A stretch of 64,000 bases of DNA, taken from NCBI GenBank assembly GCA_963682005.1, contig OY820914.1, forward strand, positions 4,216,001 through 4,280,000, read 5' to 3'. This document shows, piece after piece, positions 9,201-18,167 of the stretch. Under the pieces are notes generated by a model. That model saw only the letters and a program-made list of their open reading frames with translations. It ran no database searches and had not been told where the DNA came from. Origin of the DNA: CAIYUC01 sp963682005 (GTDB taxonomy: Bacteria; Bacteroidota; Bacteroidia; Bacteroidales; FEN-979). A program made the position numbers and the translations under genes. Positions within the stretch are counted from its first letter, which is position 1. Each line of letters begins with the position of its first letter.

Positions 9201-10463
9201 TTAATACCGCCTGGTTTCTTTGTCCTTCATGATCTTTCCATAGTCGATCAACGCCAGTTTTATACTTGAAATGATGATATCCGGATCATCTTTCGGTATT
9301 ATATGCCCGGAGTTCGAACAATAGAAGAATTTTCCATACCTGAGCGGATTGATCAGTTCAAGCCAGCTTTTCATTTTTATATCATTGTTTATTCTGAACA
9401 TTTTTTCTCCATCATACAAGGAAGCGGTTTGTTCATAAATCATCGGAAATCCTCCGGCCATGATAAAATGAACAGGTACGTCGGGCAATGGATTCCTGTT
9501 GCAGAGGTCAAAGCCTGTCTTGCCGAATTCCCGTTGTGCCTTCATTTCTTCAACAACAAACTTAGGTCCCTGGGCCATATATTCATCAGCCGATTTGTCA
9601 TATTCAACGAAAAGGGAATCGATCTGATGATCCGTTAACCCGATCTGCTGGTAGGGCAATTTCCCGCTACCCGGCTTTTTTACAAAATCATGAGGGTCAA
9701 CAAAAATCAGTCCGGCAACCTGATCAGGATATAATGATGCAAAATACCTGATACATGCAGCACCCCACGAATGTCCTACAAGGATGTATGGCGGTTGCAG
9801 CCCCTTTGCCAAAAGCGCCTGCCGGAGAACATCAGCAATATGATCAATGGTCGGTACCTGACCGTCATCCTCAGAACTTCCGATCCTGGGCCGGTTATAG
9901 GCGAACGTCGCATTTCCTTTTGAAACCTCCTGGATTATCGGAAGCCAGTAATCAAAATCAGTACCCCTTCCATTTTCAAATACAATGACCGGTTTCCCCT
10001 TTTGGTTGTTTGCCATGCCATAGGTAACCACCTCAACCTTGAATCCATTGACCGGTATTAAGTCCAGGCTGGGAAAGGTTTTCTTTTTATTGGCCAGGAC
10101 TTTTTCAAGCAAGGGATTCCACCTTTTATCATTGTGAAGGGAAATCAGATCAGGATCTGATTTTACACTACCATAATTGGTATAATTCATTAATGACGAA
10201 ATATATTCCAGATTGTAAAATGCACTGTCCGGATAGTTTGCCAAAGCCCACGAACAAGCGGCGTTATAACGGTGGTTTATAACGATTTTGGAATCAGGCG
10301 CTTTAAATGCATCCGAGAATGCAAACGCAGATTTCTTAAAATCCTTTACCTGGTAAAGAGAGTCTGCCTGTCGGATCAGAACATCATATTTACTGGTACT
10401 CGTCTGACCAACGATAAATCCTGTAAAAATGAGAAGATTAACAAAAAGTAGTGTTGTTCGCAT
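9201..10463 (-). CDS. Secreted alpha/beta-hydrolase with an N-terminal TPR-like region
   Basis: A 420-residue protein from the ATG at 10461-10463, where a signal peptide begins (MRTTLLFVNLLIFTGFIVG, then QTS); the frame is open for 10 codons further upstream. Residues about 25-125 form helical repeat-like sequence (KYDVLIRQADSLYQVKDFKKSAFAFSDAF). The rest is an alpha/beta-hydrolase: oxyanion region ENGRGTDFDYW, nucleophile elbow VGHSWGAAC, acid DPHDF or a later Asp, and His in NSGHIIP. It is probably a periplasmic or lipid-anchored esterase or peptidase-like enzyme of unknown substrate. Confidence 0.8.
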   Translation of the reverse strand: MRTTLLFVNLLIFTGFIVGQTSTSKYDVLIRQADSLYQVKDFKKSAFAFSDAFKAPDSKIVINHRYNAACSWALANYPDSAFYNLEYISSLMNYTNYGSVKSDPDLISLHNDKRWNPLLEKVLANKKKTFPSLDLIPVNGFKVEVVTYGMANNQKGKPVIVFENGRGTDFDYWLPIIQEVSKGNATFAYNRPRIGSSEDDGQVPTIDHIADVLRQALLAKGLQPPYILVGHSWGAACIRYFASLYPDQVAGLIFVDPHDFVKKPGSGKLPYQQIGLTDHQIDSLFVEYDKSADEYMAQGPKFVVEEMKAQREFGKTGFDLCNRNPLPDVPVHFIMAGGFPMIYEQTASLYDGEKMFRINNDIKMKSWLELINPLRYGKFFYCSNSGHIIPKDDPDIIISSIKLALIDYGKIMKDKETRRY

Positions 10464-10778
10464 CTGTTTTAATTTAGTAAATTCATAAATCATCCCTCCG
10501 CCGGGTTGCGGGCTGCGGGCTTCGCGCGGCGAGTTGCGTGCCGCGGGCTTTCGACTATTCTATATTTCCTGTTGCCTATTGCCTATTGCCTATTGCCTAT
10601 TGCCTATTGCCTATTGCCTATTGCCTATCTGGTCATTTTGTTTTGTCATTGTTTATTCTGTTTCTGTGGTTACCTTGTTGCCGCTGCTGCCCACCTGCAA
10701 TTGCAGCGTGCGAAAGAGTGCGGGAGTTTGAATGCTGATCAATCTCCAGTTTCTTCTTTGACGTTGCGTTTGGTTATG
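10464..10778. repeat. Repeat-rich spacer with an 8 x 7-bp TTGCCTA microsatellite
   Basis: A 315-base spacer upstream of the secreted hydrolase. At 10502-10555 lies GC-rich reiterated sequence (units like GCGGGCTTCGCG) that recurs near 18420-18900 and 59380. At 10572-10627 the heptamer TTGCCTA is repeated eight times without interruption. Open frames through it (about 100 codons) encode monotonous YCLLPIA repeats and are artefacts of the microsatellite. Confidence 0.85.
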
Positions 10779-11690
10779 TTAAAAAACGCACAATTTACCT
10801 TGTTTGATTCTCTTCTCCGAATTTATCCTGTAAATATAAATGCCTGGGGAAAGACCGGTTATGGAAATCCTGTTTGATTGACCGTGCAATGATTTCCTGA
10901 GTATTTCCCTTCCCTGAAGGTTTAATAAAATAAATTCGAAATCCGGACTTTGTTTATTTGAGGTTACAACAATAAAATCATGAGCCGGATTTGGAAGAAT
11001 GGAATATTGTTCATCATTATGATTTCCAGTTGCGACAAAAAAATTATCGCACGTTTCCCCCCACAAATTAACTCCGTTTTCATTTTGGCAAAAATAGCCG
11101 CCACCACACTCGATGCAGGCAACCAATGGATCTAAAAGACCATAGCGGCCCCCGATACTTTCAATATAATAGGTCCACCCGCCGGTAAACCAAAATTGTT
11201 TTCTTATTTCACCATTATAAAGGGTAACAGAATCGATCAGGCTGCAAACAAGTACAGCGCCCAGGGTATAATCTGAATGCAATGTGTCGCCGATGTGCAG
11301 GCTGAAATCATAAAGCAATACATCCTTAGGCGGATTGCAGAATGGTTCATCACAAAAGATATACACTTTTTTTTCCAGGGTATCTTCTCTTATGTATTTG
11401 TCTGTGCTGTACGATGTCGTAAGCACGTCGAAAGGAGGACAAAAAAATGGCAGGGGTATCGTATCCATCATGTGAAAAGGATGTCGCCTGGAAAGCCTGT
11501 ACAAATGTCCGTCGATCAGGGTATCTGAACCGGTAAAAAATATCCGGGAGGCGTCCGAATAACACCACACCGTGTTATATGTTGAATAAACATCCCAATA
11601 TGTGTTGGTCCTGATTAATTTGTGATAGCCTTGAGAAAATGAAAAGACATTTAACAAGACCAGGCAAGTTGTTAATAAATGTGTTTTCAT
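10779..11690 (-). CDS. Secreted protein with T9SS C-terminal sorting domain
   Basis: A 303-residue protein with a signal peptide (MKTHLLTTCLVLLNVFSFS, then QG). The C-terminal 80 residues are a type IX secretion sorting domain: SILPNPAHDFIVV, FEFILLNLQGREILRKSL and ISITGLSPGIYIYRI. The central part is cysteine- and tyrosine-rich (FCDEPFCNPP, CIECGGGYFCQNENG) and is not a recognised domain. It would be exported to the periplasm by Sec and then across the outer membrane by T9SS. It lies 46 bases upstream of nothing co-directional that is related; probably monocistronic. Confidence 0.82.
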   Translation of the reverse strand: MKTHLLTTCLVLLNVFSFSQGYHKLIRTNTYWDVYSTYNTVWCYSDASRIFFTGSDTLIDGHLYRLSRRHPFHMMDTIPLPFFCPPFDVLTTSYSTDKYIREDTLEKKVYIFCDEPFCNPPKDVLLYDFSLHIGDTLHSDYTLGAVLVCSLIDSVTLYNGEIRKQFWFTGGWTYYIESIGGRYGLLDPLVACIECGGGYFCQNENGVNLWGETCDNFFVATGNHNDEQYSILPNPAHDFIVVTSNKQSPDFEFILLNLQGREILRKSLHGQSNRISITGLSPGIYIYRINSEKRIKQGKLCVF

Positions 11691-11736
11691 GATTTCTGTT
11701 TTTAATGTTAACTGACGCCCGCCTGCAGCTGTAACT

Positions 11737-12360
11737 TTATTTGATTATTTCAAGAAACTTATCGTTCTTATACGAGTACCGGATATTATCAGATGACATA
11801 ATTTTGTTTGATTCTCCAGGTTTATAGATCAAATCCCGTGTAAAGTTAAAATCAATCTGCACTCCGTCTGTTCTTATTTTTAAACAGGGGATCGGATTTG
11901 ATGATTCGTTTTCATTATGATCCAGGGAAACATCAAGCAATCCGATATATTTAACCGATTTATTCCTGATAATAATCGTCTGGACGCCCCATGAATGTTC
12001 TGTTCCGATCTCGCAAAGCAATAATCCTGGATCCTCTGAAGATCCTGTCCATGCGTAATAAGGTTTGATAAAAAAACTGTCGCCCTGTCCTTCACCAATA
12101 AAAACCGGGTTAAGACTTCTGTTGATCAATTCAGCAACGATCAACTGTAAACCATGTGCTCCGTGATCGGAGGTTCCTGTAGCTATTAAAATCAACGTAT
12201 CACCCTGAAATTTATATGCTTCCCGGATATCATAACCAACCAGGTGTAATGATGAGTCAAATTTTGCCGGTTGTTCTATGTGATATTCCCGCCAGGTCTT
12301 GCCTGACAATGTCAGATGAAACGACAGGATCATGAAAACGATAAACGATTTATGCTTCAT
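11737..12360 (-). CDS. Secreted protein of unknown function next to an IS3 insertion
   Basis: A 207-residue protein if started at the ATG at 12358-12360, which gives a signal peptide (MKHKSFIVFMILSFHLTLSG). An upstream in-frame start inside the IS3 end is an artefact. The body is beta-rich (GDTLILIATGTSDHGAHGLQLIV, QTIIIRNKSVKYIGLLDVSLDH) without a known domain. The IS3 element ends only 18 bases upstream of the ATG, so the native promoter has probably been displaced and expression may depend on read-through from the IS. Confidence 0.6.
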   Translation of the reverse strand: MKHKSFIVFMILSFHLTLSGKTWREYHIEQPAKFDSSLHLVGYDIREAYKFQGDTLILIATGTSDHGAHGLQLIVAELINRSLNPVFIGEGQGDSFFIKPYYAWTGSSEDPGLLLCEIGTEHSWGVQTIIIRNKSVKYIGLLDVSLDHNENESSNPIPCLKIRTDGVQIDFNFTRDLIYKPGESNKIMSSDNIRYSYKNDKFLEIIK

Positions 12361-12404
12361 GGTTTGTTTGTTGACCTTGCCTGAATAAGGTTGACCGTTT
12401 TGTG

Positions 12405-13352
12405 TCAACTGTCAACCTTGGTACCAATACCTTCGTCGGGCAAAGAGAGCCAGAGGGAAGTTTTTGGGTTAAAGTTGTTGGGGCTGGATGCCCCTTCAAC
12501 CTTAGCCTTGCCTTCGGTATAAAGCTTCACCGTCGGTCGTTTTTGGGTGTCCAAAGTTAACAGAAGTTTTTCAAAGTTTACAGGTGACAACTTATTAAGC
12601 ACAGACCAATGGGGCCGAGTTATATTATAATTGTTTACAGCTCGTTTGGTTGCTGTCATTAATTCTTCACCAGTATCAATTTGCCAACAATCCAGATATT
12701 CTTGTTTTATGATTCCATTAATTCTTTCAGCAAAAGGATTTTCCCATGCTTCATTGGACATGCTCATTTTTATTTGGGCATCCTTTATCATTCTTTGATA
12801 TTCTTTGTCGATGAACTGGCTGCCTTTATCAGAGTGGTGAATCAAACCAGGAAAGACTTGTTGCCTTCTTGTTCTGAAAGCCATTTTAAGCGCTTTGACA
12901 TTTGCTTCAGCCTTTAGTGTTGAGCTTACTTGATAACCTATTATGCGATGGGAGTAAACATCTAAAATGAATGTCAAGTAGAAGAATTTTCCTTTCACGA
13001 AAAAATAAGTTATGTCTGTTGCCCATAATTGGTTTACGTATGTTAACTCCAGCCCTTTTGTTAAATCAGGAAAGTAGTATTGACTCTGACTATAGGTAGT
13101 CCGTATAAAATTGGGTTCGTATTTTACCCGGTATCCATTTTTTAACAGTAAGCTTTCAAATGAGTCCCGTCCCCAACAATCCGGATCCATTAAGTAGTGC
13201 ATTTTTCGACATCCCATTTTGGGGTGTTCTCTCCTGATCTCTGTTGCCAATGTTAAAATTGTCTCCCCTTGCAGTTGCAAATGAGATTGTCTGGTCTCAT
13301 ATTGATGCAAGGCCTGCTTTGTTAATCCTGCTATTTTGTAGAGACTATTCAT
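12405..13352 (-). CDS. IS3-family transposase OrfB (DDE integrase)
   Basis: A 315-residue DDE transposase. After an HTH_21-like region (ATEIRREHPKMGCRKMHYLM) comes the rve integrase core with the first Asp in LWATDITYF, the second in IHHSDKGSQF and the Glu in NPFAERINGIIKQEY. All catalytic residues are present, so it may be active. Its ATG overlaps the orfA stop codon by four bases (ATGA), pointing to translational coupling rather than the frameshift usual for IS3. Confidence 0.93.
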   Translation of the reverse strand: MNSLYKIAGLTKQALHQYETRQSHLQLQGETILTLATEIRREHPKMGCRKMHYLMDPDCWGRDSFESLLLKNGYRVKYEPNFIRTTYSQSQYYFPDLTKGLELTYVNQLWATDITYFFVKGKFFYLTFILDVYSHRIIGYQVSSTLKAEANVKALKMAFRTRRQQVFPGLIHHSDKGSQFIDKEYQRMIKDAQIKMSMSNEAWENPFAERINGIIKQEYLDCWQIDTGEELMTATKRAVNNYNITRPHWSVLNKLSPVNFEKLLLTLDTQKRPTVKLYTEGKAKVEGASSPNNFNPKTSLWLSLPDEGIGTKVDS

Positions 13353-13777
13353 TCTATATTGGTGTTCCCCTCTATGGGTCCTGTACCAGTTAAGGGTGGA
13401 GTATTGAACTTTTTTTTAAGATCGACTCCCAGCTCTTTACCTCCGATTTCTATCATCTTTTCCAGGTAATCTATCTTCATCTGCTTTTGTCCTACAATAC
13501 GCTCTAGCTCTGCCAAACGAAGTTTTAACTTTTTAGTCTTCTCTTGCTCGCTTTCCAATTGAACAACCTGACTAACTCCCTGTTCAAATCGTTTCGAATA
13601 TTTATAAACCCATTTGTAGACCGCAGTCCTTGAAACCTCATATTCTTTCGTTAGTTCAGTGATGGTGAGCAGATTTTCATCAATCTCTTTAACTTTTTGC
13701 CTCTTAAATTCATCGCTGAAATGCCGATTTTGTTTGCTCGGTTTCTTTACCTTTGTTTTGTCTGTCATAGTTTCCAA
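13349..13777 (-). CDS. IS3-family transposase OrfA (HTH)
   Basis: A 142-residue DNA-binding subunit. The lysine-rich N-terminus (KQNRHFSDEFKRQKVKEI) precedes a helix-turn-helix (ITELTKEYEVSRTAVYKWVYKYS), then a leucine-zipper-like coiled coil (about 75-120: ESEQEKTKKLKLRLAELERI). This is the normal OrfA architecture. The stop overlaps the start of orfB. Confidence 0.92.
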   Translation of the reverse strand: METMTDKTKVKKPSKQNRHFSDEFKRQKVKEIDENLLTITELTKEYEVSRTAVYKWVYKYSKRFEQGVSQVVQLESEQEKTKKLKLRLAELERIVGQKQMKIDYLEKMIEIGGKELGVDLKKKFNTPPLTGTGPIEGNTNIE

Positions 13778-13943
13778 ATTTAGTTAACATTTTAACTCAA
13801 TTTGGTCAACCTATTTCAGGCTAAGACATGTGTTGCGCCAATGTTGCATTGCGAAACCCGGTGCGAAGAATCAGCAATCACATCAGCAATCGAGGGCGTA
13901 TGTAGCAATGGATTTAGTTTGTCAGCACCACTTTTATTACAAA

Positions 13944-14648
13944 TTATTTATTGGTAATCGAATTATATCGTTGAACAAGGCTTCGGGTTTGATAATAGTT
14001 GATTGGTTGCCCATATAATTCTTTGACAAAGATATTATTGTCGCGTATCAAAGGCAGGAATACTTTTTTAAAATTCTGTTCTCCTTTCGGTACATAAACC
14101 AGGTTTTCAGCATGATCTTTTTGGATGTAATACGAATGAAGGTCATAATATTCTGCCTCGATATCTTTTTCTTCATTTGCTTCAGTAATATAAGCACCCA
14201 ATAAACCTCCCATCATTTGTTGGTTTATCATTGCATCAGCTTGTGCTTTATCAGCGTAGTTGCGAATATCAGCATAGAGTTTTAAAGGTCCGTTTTCCAA
14301 AAGAGCTAAATAAACCAGGCTGCCATCAGGAGGTATTTTACATCTTTTATAAAAGATTCCATTCCTGTAAAATGCTTTGATTATGTTATAACTTGCGGGG
14401 ATATAAGGTATTCTCGAATGCTTACCTAAACCTGTAGTTTTTATTTTCTTACCAGCACTGATAAACATGATTCCGGTATCACTCTCATGATAGATCAGAC
14501 CGTGAATCGTATCATCTTTTACAGTGATGATATACCCTTTCCTGTATTTTAACAATTGACCTTTCCGGATTACACATACAGAATCCTGGGAAAATGAGAT
14601 TAGGCAACATATAATTGAAAGTCCAAATGTCCCGAAAGTCCGTAACAT
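13944..14648 (-). CDS. Secreted protein of unknown function
   Basis: A 234-residue protein with a likely signal peptide (MLRTFGTFGLSIICCLISFS, then QD). The N-terminal domain (residues 25-75) is beta-rich with a small-domain pattern (GYIITVKDDTIHGLIYHESD). The C-terminal half is charged and aromatic (EAEYYDLHSYYIQKDHAENL). No family recognised. It lies on the minus strand as one unit of a run of genes separated by related intergenic repeats (14703-14792 is immediately upstream). Confidence 0.65.
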   Translation of the reverse strand: MLRTFGTFGLSIICCLISFSQDSVCVIRKGQLLKYRKGYIITVKDDTIHGLIYHESDTGIMFISAGKKIKTTGLGKHSRIPYIPASYNIIKAFYRNGIFYKRCKIPPDGSLVYLALLENGPLKLYADIRNYADKAQADAMINQQMMGGLLGAYITEANEEKDIEAEYYDLHSYYIQKDHAENLVYVPKGEQNFKKVFLPLIRDNNIFVKELYGQPINYYQTRSLVQRYNSITNK

Positions 14649-14702
14649 AAAACAGTAACTTATGCTTATTTTAAAAGTGGTGCATACGCCCAGATGGCAT
14701 CA

Positions 14703-14792
14703 GCAATGCAGAATTTGCTTGGTTTATCTTTAAGTTTTGTACGTCATTTGCAGGTTTGGTGAATGCCAGCCTTCGGAAACAGACCGCATTGC
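14703..14792 (-). repeat. Structured intergenic repeat, copy 1
   Basis: Core at 14742-14792 is homologous to cores at 15790-15838 and 18109-18156 (shared motif, minus strand: TTTCCGAAGGCTGG then ATTCACCAAACCTGCAAA). The copy is closed by the inverted pair GCAATGC (14703-14709) and GCATTGC (14786-14792). It separates the unknown secreted gene from the TIR-like gene. Confidence 0.7.
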
Positions 14793-14824
14793 ACTTCTGC
14801 CGTTTTGTTAGTGCCATTACAGTT

Positions 14825-15706
14825 TCATAAATTTTTCAATATTTCCGAATAATCAACAAAAATTCCTACAGCATTAAGCTCTTTTAGTATCCTCAATTTC
14901 CAATTACCAGATGTGTCATATTTTTCATAAAGAATGCCATGTATATCACTAGGAACTTCTATATCACCTTTTATCAGAATTCTTATTCTTTCCTTCCCTA
15001 AAAACCCCATAAAATATCCAATTTCAAGGATTACATTTTGGCGTGCTCTTTTATTTCCACCATCAGCAGTATCATCGGGAGATAATAGTGCAATGGCATA
15101 ATTGGATTTTTTTCCTTCTTGAATCAATTTATCAATCAAAGTTCTCCCTGAATCTGGTTGTTCATGTAGAACAATATTTCTGACACCTGCTCTTACAAGG
15201 AGAAGCTGGATTTCAGTTTTCAAATTATTATCATGGCCATGAATTATAAATACTGTATCTCCAATAACTTTCTTATGCTCCTCTACCTCAAGTTCAGGAT
15301 TGGCTCGAATTATATCATCTAATGCCTGGGAAAGATAATCAAGAAATAATTGATTGAACTGAGACCTTGCTTCTTCATGGTTGCCGATTCCTAAAAGGCC
15401 GGCTGGATAATATGAACCTGAATCTTTTTGTTCAGAAACTACCTTATATGCTGTATAGGATAATGATTTTGCATTTTCAAATTCGGAAGGAAATGGGAAC
15501 TGTGTTGTTCCGAGCTGGTAGCCTGCTTCTCCCAACCAGCTTTTCCAATGAGCACTTTCATGTTCATATTTATTAAAAATCGGATTATCCTTTATCATAT
15601 CACTTAAATGGTGAAATAATTGAGAAACTTCACTACCAAATGTTCTAAAGGTACTATGTGAAATTCTGCTTAGAAAAAAACGAATGAGTTCTGGATTTAA
15701 TGCCAT
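14825..15706 (-). CDS. TIR-like nucleotide-binding-domain protein (possible immune effector)
   Basis: A 293-residue protein from the ATG at 15704-15706; the open frame extends upstream only through the repeat copy at 15751-15835 and that extension is unlikely to be coding. The C-terminal half (about 150-290) is a TIR-like domain of the PF10137/CAP12 type: VFIIHGHDNNLKTEIQ, the acidic motif VLHEQPDSGRTLIDK, IALLSPDD and RQNVILEIGYFMGFLG. Such domains act as NAD-degrading effectors in CBASS or Pycsar-type defence. The N-terminal part (about 1-140) is helical with no known domain. No cyclase gene is adjacent, so a stand-alone or N-terminal-sensing role is possible. Confidence 0.82.
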   Translation of the reverse strand: MALNPELIRFFLSRISHSTFRTFGSEVSQLFHHLSDMIKDNPIFNKYEHESAHWKSWLGEAGYQLGTTQFPFPSEFENAKSLSYTAYKVVSEQKDSGSYYPAGLLGIGNHEEARSQFNQLFLDYLSQALDDIIRANPELEVEEHKKVIGDTVFIIHGHDNNLKTEIQLLLVRAGVRNIVLHEQPDSGRTLIDKLIQEGKKSNYAIALLSPDDTADGGNKRARQNVILEIGYFMGFLGKERIRILIKGDIEVPSDIHGILYEKYDTSGNWKLRILKELNAVGIFVDYSEILKNL

Positions 15707-15750
15707 GGATTTGTTCTTTTGTATTAGTGCTAACGTTTGCCGGTTAATGC

Positions 15751-15835
15751 ATGCGGGGTTTATTTGTTTTATGCCTTCGTTTCGAATATCGTTTACAGAC
15801 TTGGAGAATGTTGACCTTCGGAAACCCTCCCGCAT
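15751..15835 (-). repeat. Structured intergenic repeat, copy 2
   Basis: Core 15790-15838 matches copies at 14742-14792 and 18109-18156. Its closing inverted pair is different in sequence, ATGCGGG (15751-15757) with CCCGCAT (15829-15835), but keeps complementarity and spacing (85 bases here, 90 in copy 1). Confidence 0.7.
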
Positions 15836-15889
15836 GGCAGGGTACATGCTCGTCACGCGCATATTTCTTCATGACTGCATAGTATTACA

Positions 15890-17983
15890 CTATTGAACGA
15901 CAAACTTCTTTGTGTCAATTCCTGTTCTGGTTTGAATCTTTACGAGATAGATGCCTTTTGCAAGGTCACCAACATTAAATTCAAGGGCCGTTTTGTTTGT
16001 GAATGCCTTTTGCAGTTTAACTTTTCCGGTAATATCGTAAATATGTAAAGTGGCGTCGGTGTTCAATTTATGATCGTATGTGATGATGATCCTATTCGTA
16101 GCCGGGTTAGGATAAATATTTATACCTGGCTGCGATAACGAATTTTCCTGGAATCCTTGTTCTCCGCCTGTACCTGTCTTAAGAATGGTACCATAATTTC
16201 CAACAACATAACCCGTATTGGGATCTGTAAACCAGATTGAGGATAGACTGTTCACTGTACCGCTGGGTATAACCGCCCAATAATTGCCTCCATCCGTAGT
16301 TTTTAAGATAGATCCCCAGAAACCAACGGCATAACCTGTTTTATGATCAAGAAAAAGCAATGAATAGGTATCAAAATTTATTTCAAGGGATACAGTATCC
16401 CATGTAATTCCTGCATCAGTAGTCCTCAATATATCCCCGGTAATAATTTCTTCATATGGATGGATAAACTCTGTATGACTGGCAGTAACAAAGCCCGTAT
16501 CCGGACTAATAAAATAAACGTCATGGAAAGACCAGTGAGCTTGTTGAAACCTCATTTCCCAGTTCGTTCCTCCATTGGTAGTCCTGAGAACAATGCCGGT
16601 ATTTACGCCCCTTCCACCGGCAATGTATCCTGTATCCTTATTTACAAAATATATACTTGAAAGATACATGGGTGTCCCAACTGAAACTGGCTCCCATGAT
16701 AAACCCGCATTCAACGTGCGTAGGATGGTGTCATCTTCTAACGCGAAGCCGGTATTCTTATCTGTAAAGGTCAAATGTTTTAAATCCTTTATTGTACCGC
16801 TGTTCTCAAGGTTCCAGGTTACACCGCCATTTTTTGTTGATAATATGGTTCCGCTGTCTCCACAAGCATATCCGGTATTGTTATCAGTGAAAGCAACACT
16901 TCGCAAAAGGTTCGTTGTATTGCTTGATAATGGTGTCCAGTTCAAACCGCCATTTGTAGTTTTTAACATGGTTCCATTGTATCCGGCAATGTAACCGGTA
17001 CCCGAATTCGTAAAGGTTACTGAAGTTAAATGCTCTGTTATCCCATGAACCATAGAAGACCAGTTTGTTCCACCATCAGTCGTTTTTAGAATTGATCCAT
17101 AGTTTCCTACCCTATAACCATTATTGGCATTGGTAAAACAGATGGAAACACAGGCGCTATTTGCAGAACCGGTTAAAGCAGTCCAACTGGCGCCACCATT
17201 AGTGGTTTTATAAACTCCACCACCTCCGGTCACTGCCCATCCATAATTTATATCTGTAAAGTAGATTGACCCAAAGGCAACATATGTACCCGTAGGCTCG
17301 GTTATCCAGGTTACTCCCGCATCATTGGTTTTCATTATGATTCCATTATAACCAGTAACAAACCCGGTATTAGAATTGATGAAAAATATTGAAGTTAACC
17401 ATCCCATTTGTCCATGATGTAATTCTGTCCAGGTTAATCCTCCGTCAACAGTTTTTAACATGATTCCATGACCTGCAATATAACCAGTGTCTGAGGCTGT
17501 AAAACAAACGTCATATAATATCGAATAGGTTCCGAATGATTGATTTATCCAGTTCATTCCCCCATCAATGGTTTTGAGAATCAGCCCGGATGATCCAACA
17601 GTATACCCTGTTTGAGTATCAGTGAACCAAATTGCGTATATAGTTGATTGTGTACCACTGTTCAATGTAGTCCATGTGAGGCCTCCATTTGTTGTTTTGA
17701 TAATTGCTCCTCCGTCACCTGCGGCATAACCTGTACTGACCTCAGGAAAAGACATAGACCGCATTGCGCTGGATGTTCCGGTTTGCAGCACTTCCCAATC
17801 TTCACCTGCATTTTTTGTTTTTATTACTGTTCCTCCGTACCCGGATGCAAATCCAGTATCCTGATTGATAAATGTAACATCAAGCAGCATATTTCCTTGT
17901 GGTAATGGATTCTGCCACTTCCATTGAGAGAATGCAAATGATGCATGAAAGACAAACCAGGTTAAAAGCAATAGATTTTTCAT
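15890..17983 (-). CDS. YCF48-repeat beta-propeller protein with T9SS sorting domain
   Basis: A 697-residue secreted protein. A signal peptide (MKNLLLLTWFVFHASFAFS, then QW) is followed by about 14 repeats of roughly 43 residues with the pattern FTNxxTGYxxGxxGxIxKTTNGGxxW, the YCF48/BNR-like signature of HCF136-type propellers. The last 80 residues are a T9SS sorting domain (PGINIYPNPATNRIIITYD, LHIYDITGKV, FNVGDLAKGIYLVKIQ). It probably sits at the cell surface as a propeller scaffold or adhesin. Bacteroidota often have such proteins with no enzyme activity. It is flanked on both sides by the structured intergenic repeats. Confidence 0.92.
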   Translation of the reverse strand: MKNLLLLTWFVFHASFAFSQWKWQNPLPQGNMLLDVTFINQDTGFASGYGGTVIKTKNAGEDWEVLQTGTSSAMRSMSFPEVSTGYAAGDGGAIIKTTNGGLTWTTLNSGTQSTIYAIWFTDTQTGYTVGSSGLILKTIDGGMNWINQSFGTYSILYDVCFTASDTGYIAGHGIMLKTVDGGLTWTELHHGQMGWLTSIFFINSNTGFVTGYNGIIMKTNDAGVTWITEPTGTYVAFGSIYFTDINYGWAVTGGGGVYKTTNGGASWTALTGSANSACVSICFTNANNGYRVGNYGSILKTTDGGTNWSSMVHGITEHLTSVTFTNSGTGYIAGYNGTMLKTTNGGLNWTPLSSNTTNLLRSVAFTDNNTGYACGDSGTILSTKNGGVTWNLENSGTIKDLKHLTFTDKNTGFALEDDTILRTLNAGLSWEPVSVGTPMYLSSIYFVNKDTGYIAGGRGVNTGIVLRTTNGGTNWEMRFQQAHWSFHDVYFISPDTGFVTASHTEFIHPYEEIITGDILRTTDAGITWDTVSLEINFDTYSLLFLDHKTGYAVGFWGSILKTTDGGNYWAVIPSGTVNSLSSIWFTDPNTGYVVGNYGTILKTGTGGEQGFQENSLSQPGINIYPNPATNRIIITYDHKLNTDATLHIYDITGKVKLQKAFTNKTALEFNVGDLAKGIYLVKIQTRTGIDTKKFVVQ

Positions 17984-18044
17984 CTTTAATCGGATTTCTT
18001 ATAAGGCTGTTGAAATAAAACAATTTACCTCTTTCGCCCCGCTT

Positions 18045-18164
18045 GCAGCCGCAGTTCGGTCCCGATAACTATCGGGATTACTTGTTGTTTCTTTTCTTTA
18101 CCTTCATCCTTTGCAGGTTTGGTGAATACCAGCTTTCAGAAACCAGCCTGCATTGCTCGGCTGC
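18045..18164 (-). repeat. Structured intergenic repeat, copy 3
   Basis: The core 18109-18156 is very close to copy 1. The closing pair is GCAGCCG (18045-18051) with CGGCTGC (18158-18164), again a different sequence that is still complementary. It also contains a small palindrome CCCGATAACTATCGGG (18061-18076). It lies just upstream of the YCF48 gene. Confidence 0.65.
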
Positions 18165-18167
18165 CGG

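Larger units (their letters stand above)
12379..13821 (-). mobile_element. IS3-family insertion sequence
   Basis: A complete-looking element of about 1.44 kb. The ends are imperfect inverted repeats: GCCTGAATAAGGTTGACC at 12379-12396 and, on the other strand, GCCTGAAATAGGTTGACC ending at 13821. It carries orfA (13349-13777) and orfB (12405-13352). No direct target duplication is obvious at these ends, so the exact boundaries may be off by a few bases or one flank has been rearranged. Confidence 0.8.

Noticed and set aside
10506..10877. 123-codon frame with YCLLPIA repeats
   Set aside because: Produced by the TTGCCTA microsatellite and antisense to the T9SS gene.
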